DNA from: Microbacterium sp. SMR1
Lineage (GTDB): Bacteria > Actinomycetota > Actinomycetes > Actinomycetales > Microbacteriaceae
Assembly (NCBI RefSeq): GCF_003289625.1
Contig: NZ_QMBN01000003.1
Span: forward strand, 186,001-250,000
Reading direction: 5' to 3'
Length of the DNA: 64,000 bases
The notes beneath the pieces are model-generated. The model worked only from the letters and a program-made list of their open reading frames with translations. It was not told where the DNA came from and made no database searches. Positions 50,893 through 60,008 of the stretch are shown here, piece after piece. Positions within the stretch are counted from its first letter, which is position 1, and each line of letters starts with the position of its first letter. A program made the translations under genes and the position numbers.

Positions 50893-51477
50893 TCAGCGGT
50901 CCGTGCTGGCGGCGAGCGCCGCGCCCGCGTGGGCCAGCTCGGCGAGCGCGGCCGCGCTCGATTCTTCCGCGACTCCCGCCACGAGGTCGGTCAGGATGCG
51001 TACCCGACGACCGTGCGCGATCGCGTCGAGGGCCGATGCGCGCACGCAGTAGTCGGTTGCGATGCCGACGATGTCGACGTCGACGACCCCGTGCTGCGTC
51101 AGCAGGTCGGCGACGGCATGCCCCTCCTCGGTCGTCCCTTCGAAGAGCGAGTACGCGGGTACGCCCTGCCCCTTCTTCACGTGGTGGGTCACGGCGGACA
51201 CGTCGAGCTCGGGGTCGTACTCCGCGCCCGCGGTGTCGGCGACGCAGTGCACCGGCCAGGTGTCGACGTAGTCGGGCTCGTCGACGGCGAAGTGCCCGCC
51301 GTTGTCATGATCGCCGTGATGCCAGTCGCGCGAGGCGACGATGATCTCGTAATCACCGGCGTGCTCCCGGAGGTGACGCGTGATCGCCGCGGCGACCGCG
51401 TCACCCCCGGTCACACCGAGTGCTCCGCCTTCGGTGAAGTCGTTCTGGACATCGACGATGAACAGGGCACGGGTCAT
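50893..51477 (-). CDS. pncA: Nicotinamidase (isochorismatase family)
   Basis: 194 residues from the ATG at 51477, overlapping the MMPL stop (ATGA). Catalytic Asp in FIVDVQNDFTEGG (Asp9), Lys in HVKKGQG, Cys in ATDYCVRASALDA; metal-site residues DWHHGDHDN. Hydrolyses nicotinamide to nicotinate for NAD salvage. Coupling to an MMPL transporter is not a usual arrangement. Confidence 0.92.
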   Translation of the reverse strand: MTRALFIVDVQNDFTEGGALGVTGGDAVAAAITRHLREHAGDYEIIVASRDWHHGDHDNGGHFAVDEPDYVDTWPVHCVADTAGAEYDPELDVSAVTHHVKKGQGVPAYSLFEGTTEEGHAVADLLTQHGVVDVDIVGIATDYCVRASALDAIAHGRRVRILTDLVAGVAEESSAAALAELAHAGAALAASTDR

Positions 51478-53678
51478 GCGTCGAGGGTACGCCGCGTGTC
51501 CTCGCGCTGCACGTCCCGCTCGCGTCGCCACTGCTTCGAGGGCCACCAGATGGCGGGGCCGATGTCGTGAGCGAGTGCGGGGACGAGGAGCGAGCGGACG
51601 ACGAAGGTGTCGAGCAGCACCCCGAAGGCCACGATGAAGGCGATCTGCGCGAGGAACAGGATCGGGATGACGCCGAGAGCCGCGAACGTCGCCGCCAGCA
51701 CGAGCCCCGCCGAGGTGATGACCCCGCCGGTCGCCACGAGCCCCCGGGCGATGCCTCGACGGGTTCCGTGTTCGAGAGTCTCCTCACGAACACGCGACAT
51801 GAGGAAGATGTTGTAGTCGACCCCCAGCGCCACCAGGAACACGAAGCCGTACAGCGGCACCGCGGGATCGCCTCCGGGGAAGTCGAACACGTGGTTGAAC
51901 ACGAGGGCACTCACTCCCAACGCCGTGCCGAACGACAGGATGGTGCTCAGGATGAGCAGCACCGGCGCGAGGATCGAGCGCAGCAGCAGCATCAGGATGA
52001 GCAGGATCACGACCAGGATGACCGGGATGATGACTGTCCGGTCGCGGATCGAGGTGTCGTTGGTGTCGACGTTCGTCGCTGTGGTCCCGCCCACGAGCAC
52101 CTCGGGTACCTCGTCGGCGAAGGTCGCTCGTAGATCGCGCACCGTCTGCTCGGCCTCGAGCGAGTCCGCCGGATCGGCGAGCGTCACCGACAGCAGGACA
52201 TCGCCCTCCGACACTGTCGGCTCGGGGGCCGGTGCCCCCGGGGGCCCGGCGGCGGTGAAGACCGGCTCGCCGCCCTCGAGAGCCACCGAGACCTGTCCGG
52301 TGGGCGAGTCCGCTGCGACCGCGGCGACCGACGAGATGCCGGGGTTCTCCTCGAGCACGGCGAGCGCGTCGGCGAGACGGTCTTGCGGAACGATCACGGA
52401 CGCCGGGCTGCCCGACCCCGCCGGGAAGTGCTCGGCGAGAGCCGCCTGACCGTCGCGGGCTTCTGAGGCTCCGAGCACGAGGTCGCTCGAGGGCACACCG
52501 TTCGCGTTGAGCTGCAGCACGCCTGCAGCCCCGACGAGCAGCACGACGGTACTCGCGATCCAGACCGCCCGGGCACGACGTGCGACGAAACGCGCCTGAC
52601 GCGGCCAGAGTCCGCGAACCGGCTCCCGCGGGTCGTCAGGAAGATCGATGGCGCCGGTGCGGGGGATGAAGGGCCAGAAGGCGGCCCGCCCGAACAGCGC
52701 CAGGAGTGCCGGCAGGAAGGTCAGCGCCGAGAGCATCGAGAACGCGATGCCGATGGAGGCGATCGGACCGAGCGCCTTGTTGCTCGCCAGGTCGCTGAGC
52801 AGCAGGCAGAGAAGGCCCGCGATCACGGTGCCGCCCGAGGCGAGGATCGGCTCGACAGCGCCCTTCCAGGCGCGGAGCGTCGCGTCCCAGCGGGATGCGC
52901 CCGCCCCGATCGCCTCGCGGTAACGAGCCGTGTAGAGCAGGGCGTAGTCGGTCGCCGCGCCGATCACCAGGATGAAGAGGATGCCCTGCACCTGTCCGTT
53001 GAGGACGACGATGTCGGCCTTGGCGAGCCACCAGACCGTCAGGAGGGCGACGCACAGCGCGAAGACCGATGTGAGCAGAACGAGGATCGGCAGCAACGGC
53101 GAGCGATAGACGACGACCAGGATGATGAACACCGCGGCCAGCGCGACGATCAGAAGCAGTCCGTCGATGCCGAGGAAGCCCTCGGCGAGATCCGCCGTGA
53201 ACCCGGCGGGTCCCGTGACCCACGCTTCGACGCCCGCGGGCAGGTCCTCCTGGACGAGCGCCCGGACCTCTTCGACGACGTCGCGCACCTCCCCCGAGGC
53301 GTCGATCGGCACGAAGACCTGGACAGCCAGACCGTCCTCGGACGGGATGGGCGGCGACACCTCGCCGACACCGTCGAGCTCGCCGATGGCGGTGCCGAGC
53401 TCGCCGAGTGCTGCGAGCTGCGCCTCGTCGAGCGGATCGGATGCCGCGGCGACGACGACCGCCGGGATCTCCTCGCCGCCGGTGAAGTCGGTCAGGCGCT
53501 CACTGACCTTCGTCGCGTCGGCGCTCGCGGGGAGGAACGAGGACTGGTCGTTCGTGGCCACCTCGCTGACGCGCCCGAAGTAGGGTCCACCCACCGAGCC
53601 GCCCACGAGCCAGACGAGCACGAGCAAGGCGGGAATGCCGATGCGCAGCCAGCGTGGGACACTTCGTTTGCTATTCAC
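51474..53678 (-). CDS. MMPL/RND-family transporter
   Basis: 734 residues with the symmetric two-times-six-helix layout: helix 1, a large extracellular loop with DQSSFLPASADATKVSERL, helices 2-6 (VALAAVFIILVVVYRSPLLPILVLLTSVFALCVALLTVW in parts, GAATDYALLYTARYREAI), then the second half with GVDYNIFLMSRVREETLEHGTRRGIARGLVATGGVITSAGLVLAATF in parts. The Asp-Tyr pair in each half (ATDYALL, GVDYNIF) is the expected proton relay. Known: exports lipids, siderophores or drugs. GTG start with TAAGCT 6 nt upstream (leaderless type). Confidence 0.93.
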   Translation of the reverse strand: MNSKRSVPRWLRIGIPALLVLVWLVGGSVGGPYFGRVSEVATNDQSSFLPASADATKVSERLTDFTGGEEIPAVVVAAASDPLDEAQLAALGELGTAIGELDGVGEVSPPIPSEDGLAVQVFVPIDASGEVRDVVEEVRALVQEDLPAGVEAWVTGPAGFTADLAEGFLGIDGLLLIVALAAVFIILVVVYRSPLLPILVLLTSVFALCVALLTVWWLAKADIVVLNGQVQGILFILVIGAATDYALLYTARYREAIGAGASRWDATLRAWKGAVEPILASGGTVIAGLLCLLLSDLASNKALGPIASIGIAFSMLSALTFLPALLALFGRAAFWPFIPRTGAIDLPDDPREPVRGLWPRQARFVARRARAVWIASTVVLLVGAAGVLQLNANGVPSSDLVLGASEARDGQAALAEHFPAGSGSPASVIVPQDRLADALAVLEENPGISSVAAVAADSPTGQVSVALEGGEPVFTAAGPPGAPAPEPTVSEGDVLLSVTLADPADSLEAEQTVRDLRATFADEVPEVLVGGTTATNVDTNDTSIRDRTVIIPVILVVILLILMLLLRSILAPVLLILSTILSFGTALGVSALVFNHVFDFPGGDPAVPLYGFVFLVALGVDYNIFLMSRVREETLEHGTRRGIARGLVATGGVITSAGLVLAATFAALGVIPILFLAQIAFIVAFGVLLDTFVVRSLLVPALAHDIGPAIWWPSKQWRRERDVQREDTRRTLDA

Positions 53679-53682
53679 GTAG

Positions 53683-53699
53683 GTAGCTTATCTAGCTAC
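53683..53699. promoter_or_regulatory. Palindromic operator at the MMPL promoter
   Basis: GTAGCT-TATCT-AGCTAC, perfect 6-bp arms, covering the -10-like TAAGCT (minus strand 53685-53690) of the MMPL gene. The TetR protein encoded 0.5 kb upstream is the best candidate to bind it. Confidence 0.65.
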
Positions 53700-53739
53700 A
53701 TTCGGATACGCCAGTCCGTCTGCCGACTCGAGACCCCGC

Positions 53740-54177
53740 TCAGCCGCGGACGAAGAGGACGATCCAGGATGCGACGAGCGCGACGACGCCCACACCGAGA
53801 AATCCGGATGACAAGCCGACGAGCAGTCGGCGAACCGGCGGCCGACGGGTCAGCCGCATCCTTCCCCGCCACCCGTGGCGATACCAGATGTCGGCTCGAT
53901 CGCGGCCCGCGAGGAGCGCGGCCGTGTGCTCATCGACCCGCGCACTGTTCGCCTCACCCTCGTCGTCGAACCAGCGCACCCACGTGCCGTCGGGCTCGTG
54001 GTCGACGAGCGCATCGGCCGGAAGCCACGTCCCGTCCGCCGCCCACAGCACGAGGAGCGCGATGCCGAACGTGACAGCGCCGCCGAAGCCCGCCCAGCTG
54101 AGGATCTCGAGGACCGCGTCGAGAGTCGTCGTCACGCGCGCCGCCGGCTCGGGAAGCGGGTCGCTCGGGCCATGCAC
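53740..54177 (-). CDS. Hypothetical two-helix membrane protein
   Basis: 145 residues (a GTG 14 codons in is another possible start). Helix LSWAGFGGAVTFGIALLVLWA near the N-terminus, a 60-residue soluble loop with DGTWLPADALVDHEPDGTWVRWFDDEG, then RRPPVRRLLVGLSSGFLGVGVVALVASWIVLF. No family recognised. Lies between tetR and the MMPL gene on the same strand. Confidence 0.65.
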   Translation of the reverse strand: MHGPSDPLPEPAARVTTTLDAVLEILSWAGFGGAVTFGIALLVLWAADGTWLPADALVDHEPDGTWVRWFDDEGEANSARVDEHTAALLAGRDRADIWYRHGWRGRMRLTRRPPVRRLLVGLSSGFLGVGVVALVASWIVLFVRG

Positions 54178-54204
54178 TCAGTATGGTTCACGCCGGGCGC
54201 GAAT

Positions 54205-54807
54205 TCATGACGGACGCAGGAGCACTGCGAGAGAGGCGAGCGTGCGCTCGAGCTCGATCGAGGGCTCAAGAAGCCACTGGATCTGCAAGCCGTCGGATGC
54301 CGCGATGAGCAGAGCCGCCAGTTGTTCCGCCGGCACGTCGTCACGAACGGTTCCCGCACGCTGCTCGGCCCGCAGCCGCTCGGTCAGCTCGCCTCGAATG
54401 CGCTCGAACCGGGCCGTGAAGAAGCGCTTGCCGTGCTCACTCCCCGCCTCGAGCGCACCGGCGACGAGGATCGAGTAGAGCTCGACGAGGCCCGGAACCT
54501 CGAGGTTGTCGACGGCTGCGCGCGTCATCACCCCGACCGCCGTTTCGGGCGGAGTCCGACCGCGCTGTCCGCGCTGCGTCTCAGCGTGCTCGTACACGGC
54601 CACGAGGAGCTGCTCGCGCGACTCGAAGTAGTGCAGCAGTGCGGCGTGCGAGACCCCGATGGCCTCGGCGATCCGCCGCAGCGACGTTCCCTGCAGCCCA
54701 CGCTCCTGGAAGACCTCGATCGCGCGGTCGAGGATCTCCTGACGTCGCGCCACACCCTTGGCGTACGCGCCGGGGCGCCCCATCTTCGCGCGATCGTCGT
54801 TGCTCAC
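54205..54807 (-). CDS. TetR-family transcriptional regulator
   Basis: 200 residues from a GTG at 54807, with TACAGT 6 nt upstream (leaderless type). HTH: ILDRAIEVFQERGLQGTSLRRIAEAIGVSHAALLHYFESREQLLVAV in parts (about residues 22-68), then a TetR_C-like ligand domain. Likely represses the MMPL-pncA genes downstream through the palindrome at 53683-53699. Confidence 0.9.
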   Translation of the reverse strand: MSNDDRAKMGRPGAYAKGVARRQEILDRAIEVFQERGLQGTSLRRIAEAIGVSHAALLHYFESREQLLVAVYEHAETQRGQRGRTPPETAVGVMTRAAVDNLEVPGLVELYSILVAGALEAGSEHGKRFFTARFERIRGELTERLRAEQRAGTVRDDVPAEQLAALLIAASDGLQIQWLLEPSIELERTLASLAVLLRPS

Positions 54808-54819
54808 ACCGCGACTGTA
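54807..54819 (-). promoter_or_regulatory. Leaderless-type promoter of tetR
   Basis: Minus-strand TACAGT (54814-54819), 6-nt spacer, then the GTG; no Shine-Dalgarno. Confidence 0.4.
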
Positions 54820-54911
54820 ACAAGAAACCTCCACCTGGATGTATTACGTGTTAGCGTGACGTCGTGCCACCACGGGCACCCCGCACGATGACGTACGAAA
54901 GAAGGTCGACT

Positions 54912-55736
54912 GTGACTCAGGTCCAGGCATCCGTCCAGCTCTATTCGCTTGCGAAGGAGTTCTCCGCCGACATGTCCGGCTCGCTGGCGAAGCTCGCCGA
55001 GATCGGATTCGCACACGTCGAGGCGTTCGACTTCGTCTCGCGTCCGACCGAGATCCGCGCGGCGCTGGATGCCGCCGGCCTCACCTCGCCGACCGGTCAC
55101 GCTCCCCTGCTGACCGACGAGCTCTGGACGCCGGACGGCTCCATCCCCACCCCCGCACCCGAGGTCGTCTACGAGGCCGCCGCAACGATCGGCATGAAGA
55201 CGGTCATCGACCCGTTCGTCGCCCCCGAGCGGTGGCTCACCGAGGACGGCGTCGCCGACATCGCGGAGCGCCTGAACGCGCAGGCCGAGATCGCCGCCGG
55301 CTTCGGCCTGAGCGTCGGTTACCACAACCACGCGCAGGAGTTCGTCGCGTCCTTCGACGGTCAGAGCGCCTACGAGCGTTTCGTCTCGCTCCTCGACGAG
55401 CGCGTCACGCTCGAGCTCGACCTCTTCTGGGCGCTCACCGGTGGCCAGGACGTCCCGGCCCTCGTGAAGAGCCTCGGCGACCGGCTCGTCGCCGTCCACG
55501 TCAAGGACGGCGTCGTCCCGGCCTCCAACCCCTGGGCCCCGGGAGCCGCGGAGTTCGGATCCGACAGCCTCGATCAGCGTCACGCCGGCACGGGCGACGT
55601 CCCCCTCGCCGAGTCGCTGCGCGCGGCGACCACTCTGAAGTACGCCGTCGTCGAATACGACAAGGCACCCGGCGACGTCTTCGCCGACGTCGCCGCCAGC
55701 CTGGCGTTCCTGCGTGAGAACGGAGTCAGCGCATGA
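54912..55736 (+). CDS. Sugar phosphate isomerase/epimerase (AP-endonuclease-2-like TIM barrel)
   Basis: 274 residues from the GTG at 54912, with GAAGG 6 nt upstream. Xylose-isomerase-like barrel: ADMSGSLAKLAEIGFAHVEAFDF, SPTGHAPLL, GYHNHAQEF, LELDLFWALTGGQD, AVHVKDG and VVEYD, with Glu, His and Asp residues for a divalent metal. Known relatives isomerise or epimerise sugars and inositols. Coupled by ATGA overlap to an oxidoreductase, a usual pair in sugar or inositol-like catabolism. Confidence 0.88.
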   Translation: MTQVQASVQLYSLAKEFSADMSGSLAKLAEIGFAHVEAFDFVSRPTEIRAALDAAGLTSPTGHAPLLTDELWTPDGSIPTPAPEVVYEAAATIGMKTVIDPFVAPERWLTEDGVADIAERLNAQAEIAAGFGLSVGYHNHAQEFVASFDGQSAYERFVSLLDERVTLELDLFWALTGGQDVPALVKSLGDRLVAVHVKDGVVPASNPWAPGAAEFGSDSLDQRHAGTGDVPLAESLRAATTLKYAVVEYDKAPGDVFADVAASLAFLRENGVSA

Positions 55737-56860
55737 CCGGGCCCGTCGGAGTCGGTTTCGTCGGCGTCGGTGTCATCAGCGACACCTACCTCGAGAACCT
55801 CGGCTCGTTTCCCGATGTCCGCGTCGTCATCCTCGGCGACCTCGACGTCGACCGCGCCAAGGCTCAGGCCGAGAAGCACGGCGTCGCCGAATGGGGCACG
55901 ACCGACGATGTCCTCGCGCACCCCGATGTCGACGTCGTCGTCAACCTGACGATCCCCGCCGTCCACGTCGAGATCTCCTCGCGCGCGATCGCGGCGGGCA
56001 AGCACGTCTGGACCGAGAAGCCGCTCGGCCTCGACCGCGAGAGCACGGCGGAGCTCCTGCGCCAGGCGGATGCCGCGGGCCTGCGCATCGGTTCGGCCCC
56101 CGACACGCTCCTCGGCCCCGGCTTCCAGACCGCGAAGCGCGCGATCCAGAGCGGTGTGGTCGGCGAGCCCATGTTCGCGTCGACGACGTTCCAGACCGTC
56201 GGCCCCGACCTGTGGCACCCGAGCCCCGCGTTCCTCTTCGCCCAGGGAGCCGGACCGCTGCTCGACATGGGTCCGTACTACTTCAGTGGTCTCGTCAGCC
56301 TCTTCGGGTCGGTCGACCGCGTCGCCGCCGTCGGGCGTAAGAAGCTCGAGGAGCGAACCATCCAGGCCGGGCCCAACGCGGGCACCGTCTTCCCCGTCGA
56401 GGTGCCCACCACGATGCAGGTCATCACGGCCTTCGAGGCGGGTCAGCAGGCGGCGAGCCTGCTGAGCTTCGACTCGGCCCTCGAACGCCACGGCGTGTTC
56501 GAGGTGCACGGCACCGAGGGCTCCATCGTGCTCCCCGACCCCAACCAGTTCGAAGGACGCATCGCCTACGTCAAGGCGCGGAAGTCGATCTCGGACGGCA
56601 ACTGGGGCGAGCAGGAGTGGATCGAGATCGAGCAGGAGGGCAAGCTCACCGGCCGCGGCCTGGGCCTGCTCGACATGGTCCGCGCGATCGCGGAGGACCG
56701 GCCGCATGTCGCCACCGGCGAGCTCGGCTACCACGTGCTCGACGTCATGCTCTCGGCGCAGGAATCGGCCGCCTCGGGCGAGTTCGTGAAGGTCGCGAGC
56801 ACCGTGGCGCCCGTGCCGACCGTGCCGGTCGACTTCGACCCGTTCGCCGCGACGCTGTAA
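55733..56860 (+). CDS. Gfo/Idh/MocA-family oxidoreductase
   Basis: 375 residues. N-terminal Rossmann fold GVGFVGVGVISDTYLENL with EKPLGLD (the family Lys) near residue 100, then the alpha/beta substrate domain with GAGPLLDMGPYYFSGLVSLFG. Oxidises a sugar or cyclitol with NAD(P). Probably acts on the same substrate as the isomerase in front; no transporter or regulator adjoins to name it. Confidence 0.9.
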   Translation: MTGPVGVGFVGVGVISDTYLENLGSFPDVRVVILGDLDVDRAKAQAEKHGVAEWGTTDDVLAHPDVDVVVNLTIPAVHVEISSRAIAAGKHVWTEKPLGLDRESTAELLRQADAAGLRIGSAPDTLLGPGFQTAKRAIQSGVVGEPMFASTTFQTVGPDLWHPSPAFLFAQGAGPLLDMGPYYFSGLVSLFGSVDRVAAVGRKKLEERTIQAGPNAGTVFPVEVPTTMQVITAFEAGQQAASLLSFDSALERHGVFEVHGTEGSIVLPDPNQFEGRIAYVKARKSISDGNWGEQEWIEIEQEGKLTGRGLGLLDMVRAIAEDRPHVATGELGYHVLDVMLSAQESAASGEFVKVASTVAPVPTVPVDFDPFAATL

Positions 56861-56889
56861 GCCGCGCTGCGGCCCGCCCAACGGGAACG

Positions 56890-56925
56890 CGAAAGGCCCG
56901 GACTCTTCGGAGTCCGGGCCTTTCG
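56890..56925. terminator. UUCG-capped terminator hairpin
   Basis: CGAAAGGCCCGGACTC (56890-56905) pairs perfectly with GAGTCCGGGCCTTTCG (56910-56925) around a TTCG tetraloop. Serves the oxidoreductase gene on + and could serve the tRNA gene on -. Confidence 0.9.
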
Positions 56926-56931
56926 TTGTGG

Positions 56932-57004
56932 AGCCGCCTAAGGGAATCGAACCCTTGACCTATTCATTACGAGTGAATCGCTCTGCCGTCTGAGCTAAGG
57001 CGGC
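56932..57004 (-). tRNA. tRNA-Thr (anticodon CGT)
   Basis: 73-nt cloverleaf on the minus strand: acceptor GCCGCCT with AGGCGGC, D-arm AGCTCAGACGGCAGAGC, anticodon loop CTCGTAA (CGT at 56969-56971), T-arm AAGGGTTCGATTCCCTT, discriminator T. CCA not encoded. Confidence 0.95.
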
Positions 57005-57150
57005 GCGCGTCGCTGTGCGATGCACGATCAGCAATGTTACATGGTCTCCGACCCCGTCGCGAACCGGCGGCGCGGCCGACGCCCTTATATCGGGAGACGC
57101 CGTGTTACGCGACGATTACTCCCCGTCCACCCGTGGCGCTTACCGTCGGA

Positions 57151-57215
57151 GGGCACCGCGATGAGGCGAGCGCGACCCCGGTCGCGCACGGGCGGGTCAC
57201 CGCCCCGCGGTGCCC
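57151..57215 (+). promoter_or_regulatory. Structured leader upstream of metQ (riboswitch candidate)
   Basis: GGGCACCGCG (57151-57160) pairs perfectly with CGCGGTGCCC (57206-57215). Inside are hairpins GCGCGAC/GTCGCGC and GGGCGG/CCGCCC (GTCA loop), again a three-way junction; the GAGGAG Shine-Dalgarno follows 5 nt later. A possible -10 (TTATAT near 57085) would give a leader of about 140 nt. The conserved cores of S-box or SAM-IV riboswitches are not present. The rest of the gap 57005-57150 shows nothing else I can name. Confidence 0.45.
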
Positions 57216-57234
57216 GATCCGAGGAGCACCACTC

Positions 57235-58131
57235 ATGTCCAAGCGACTTCTGACCGCGGCCGCCCTGGCCCTTCCCCTGACCCTCCTGCTGGGCGCGTGC
57301 GCGTCGGACGCCGGCTCCGGCGACGCCGGCGATGGCGCGCAGGACGGCCCGGTGCGCATCGGCGTCGTGGGCGCGGGCGACCCGTACTGGGAGACCTACA
57401 AGGAGGCCGCGGCCGAGGAAGGCATCGAGGTCGACATCGTCGACTTCACCGAGTACACGCAGCCCAACCCCGCGCTGTCGGCCGACGAGCTGGACCTCAA
57501 TCAGTTCCAGCACATCATCTACCTCGCGACATACAACGTGAACGCCGGCGACGACCTCGTCGCCGTCGGCTCGACCGCGACCTACCCGCTGGGCCTGTAC
57601 TCGACGCAGTACGACTCGGTCGACGACATCCCCGAAGGCGCCACCGTCGCCGTCCCCAACGACGAGAGCAACCAGGCTCGCGGGCTGCTCGTGCTGCAGG
57701 CGCAGGGCCTCATCGAGCTCAAGGACGGCGGGTCGGTCTTCTCGACGACCGCCGACGTCGAGCCCGGCTCGAAGGTCAAGGTCGAGGCACTCGACGCCGC
57801 CCTCACCGCGACGTCGCTGCCCGATGTCGCCGCCGCGATCATCAACAACGACTTCGTCGAGGATGCCGGGCTGAAGTTCGACGACGCGCTCGCGACCGAC
57901 GACCCCAGCGACCCGAGCGCTCAGCCGTACATCAACATCTTCGCCGCCAAGGCCGAGGATGCCGACAACCCGACCTACCAGAAGCTCGTCGAGATCTTCC
58001 AGGACACCCAGGCGGTCACCGAAGGACTGCAGGAGGCGTCCGGCGGCTCGGCCGTGCTCGTGAAGACGCCGAAGGACGAGCTCGCTTCCGCCCTGAAGCA
58101 GGTCGAGGACGACATCCGCGCCAACCAGTGA
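57235..58131 (+). CDS. metQ: Methionine ABC transporter substrate-binding lipoprotein
   Basis: 298 residues, GAGGAG 8 nt before the ATG. Lipobox LLLGAC (Cys22), then the NlpA/MetQ fold: VRIGVVGAGDPYWETYKEAAAEEGIEVDIVDF in parts, ELDLNQFQHIIYL, ATVAVPNDESNQARGLLVLQ, AAIINNDFVEDAG. The D-type residues that bind methionine backbone cannot be checked by eye. First gene of metQNI. Confidence 0.92.
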   Translation: MSKRLLTAAALALPLTLLLGACASDAGSGDAGDGAQDGPVRIGVVGAGDPYWETYKEAAAEEGIEVDIVDFTEYTQPNPALSADELDLNQFQHIIYLATYNVNAGDDLVAVGSTATYPLGLYSTQYDSVDDIPEGATVAVPNDESNQARGLLVLQAQGLIELKDGGSVFSTTADVEPGSKVKVEALDAALTATSLPDVAAAIINNDFVEDAGLKFDDALATDDPSDPSAQPYINIFAAKAEDADNPTYQKLVEIFQDTQAVTEGLQEASGGSAVLVKTPKDELASALKQVEDDIRANQ

Positions 58132-58199
58132 CATCCCCGCGTGTGCGGCCCGCTCCCCCGGACGGGCCGCACACGCATGTCTCGTTCGAGGAGCCCCGC

Positions 58200-59229
<1,030 letters not shown>

Positions 59230-59237
<8 letters not shown>

Positions 59238-59889
59238 GCTCATCGACCTGCTCCCCGACCTCTGGCCGGCGACGGCCGAGACGCTCTACATGATCACGCT
59301 GAGCCTCGTGTTCGGCGGTATCGCGGGCTTCCTGATCGGCCTCGCGCTGTACGCGACCCGGGCCGGCAGCCTGTTCCCCAACCGCGTCGTGTTCGGCATC
59401 GTCAACGTGATCGTCAACACCTTCCGGCCTATCCCGTTCATCATCTTCATGGCCGCGGTCCAGCCCCTCGCCCGCGCGTTCAGCATCCGCGGCATCGGCA
59501 TCGAGTTCGCCGTCTTCGCGATCTCGATCGCGTCGATGTTCGCCATCGGACGCATTGTCGAGCAGAACCTGCTGACCGTGCGCCCCGGGGTGATCGAGGC
59601 CGCACGCGCCGCCGGCGCGAGCCGCTCGCGCATCCTGTTCCGGCTGGTCCCCCGCGAGTCGCTCGGTCCGCTCGTGCTCGGCTACACCTTCATCGTGGTG
59701 GCGCTCGTTGACATGACCGCGGTCGCCGGTGCGATCGCCGCGGGTGGCCTCGGTCAGTTCGCGCTGGTGAACGGCTTCCGTCAGTTCAACCCGTGGGTGA
59801 CCTGGGCGGCCGTGATCATCATCATCCTGCTCGTGCAGGGCGTGCAGTTCCTCGGCAACGCCCTCGCGCGCCGCATCCTTCGGCGCTGA
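59230..59889 (+). CDS. metI: Methionine ABC transporter permease
   Basis: 219 residues from the GTG at 59230. Five helices, EAA-type loop GVIEAARAAGASRSRILFRLVPRES near residue 120, and ALVDMTAVAGAIAAGGLGQFALVNGFRQFNP near residue 160, which match MetI. Completes the D/L-methionine importer. Confidence 0.95.
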
Positions 59890-59892
59890 CAC

Positions 59893-59989
59893 CCGCCGAG
59901 GTCCCAGTTGGGCGGGGTTCGCGCCCGTCGAGGTCCCAGTTCGGCCGGGTATGGCGGCATCATTCCGGGCCCGAGTGGGACCTCGGCGG
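59893..59989. repeat. 55-bp palindromic element, copy 2, with a tandem extra left arm
   Basis: Core element 59930-59984 (GAGGTCCCA ... TGGGACCTC). A second left arm lies 32 bp upstream (59898-59906), and with it the outer arms extend to 14 bp: CCGCCGAGGTCCCA (59893-59906) with TGGGACCTCGGCGG (59976-59989). Begins 4 nt after the metI stop. Confidence 0.85.
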
Positions 59990-60008
59990 CGGGGGCTAGC
60001 CTGGCGGC

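Noticed and set aside
57080..57234. SAM riboswitch upstream of metQ
   Set aside because: Context is right, and CGATGAGG recalls the S-box CGATGA, but the conserved GGCAACC-type core and SAM-IV motifs are absent; kept only as a structured-leader candidate.
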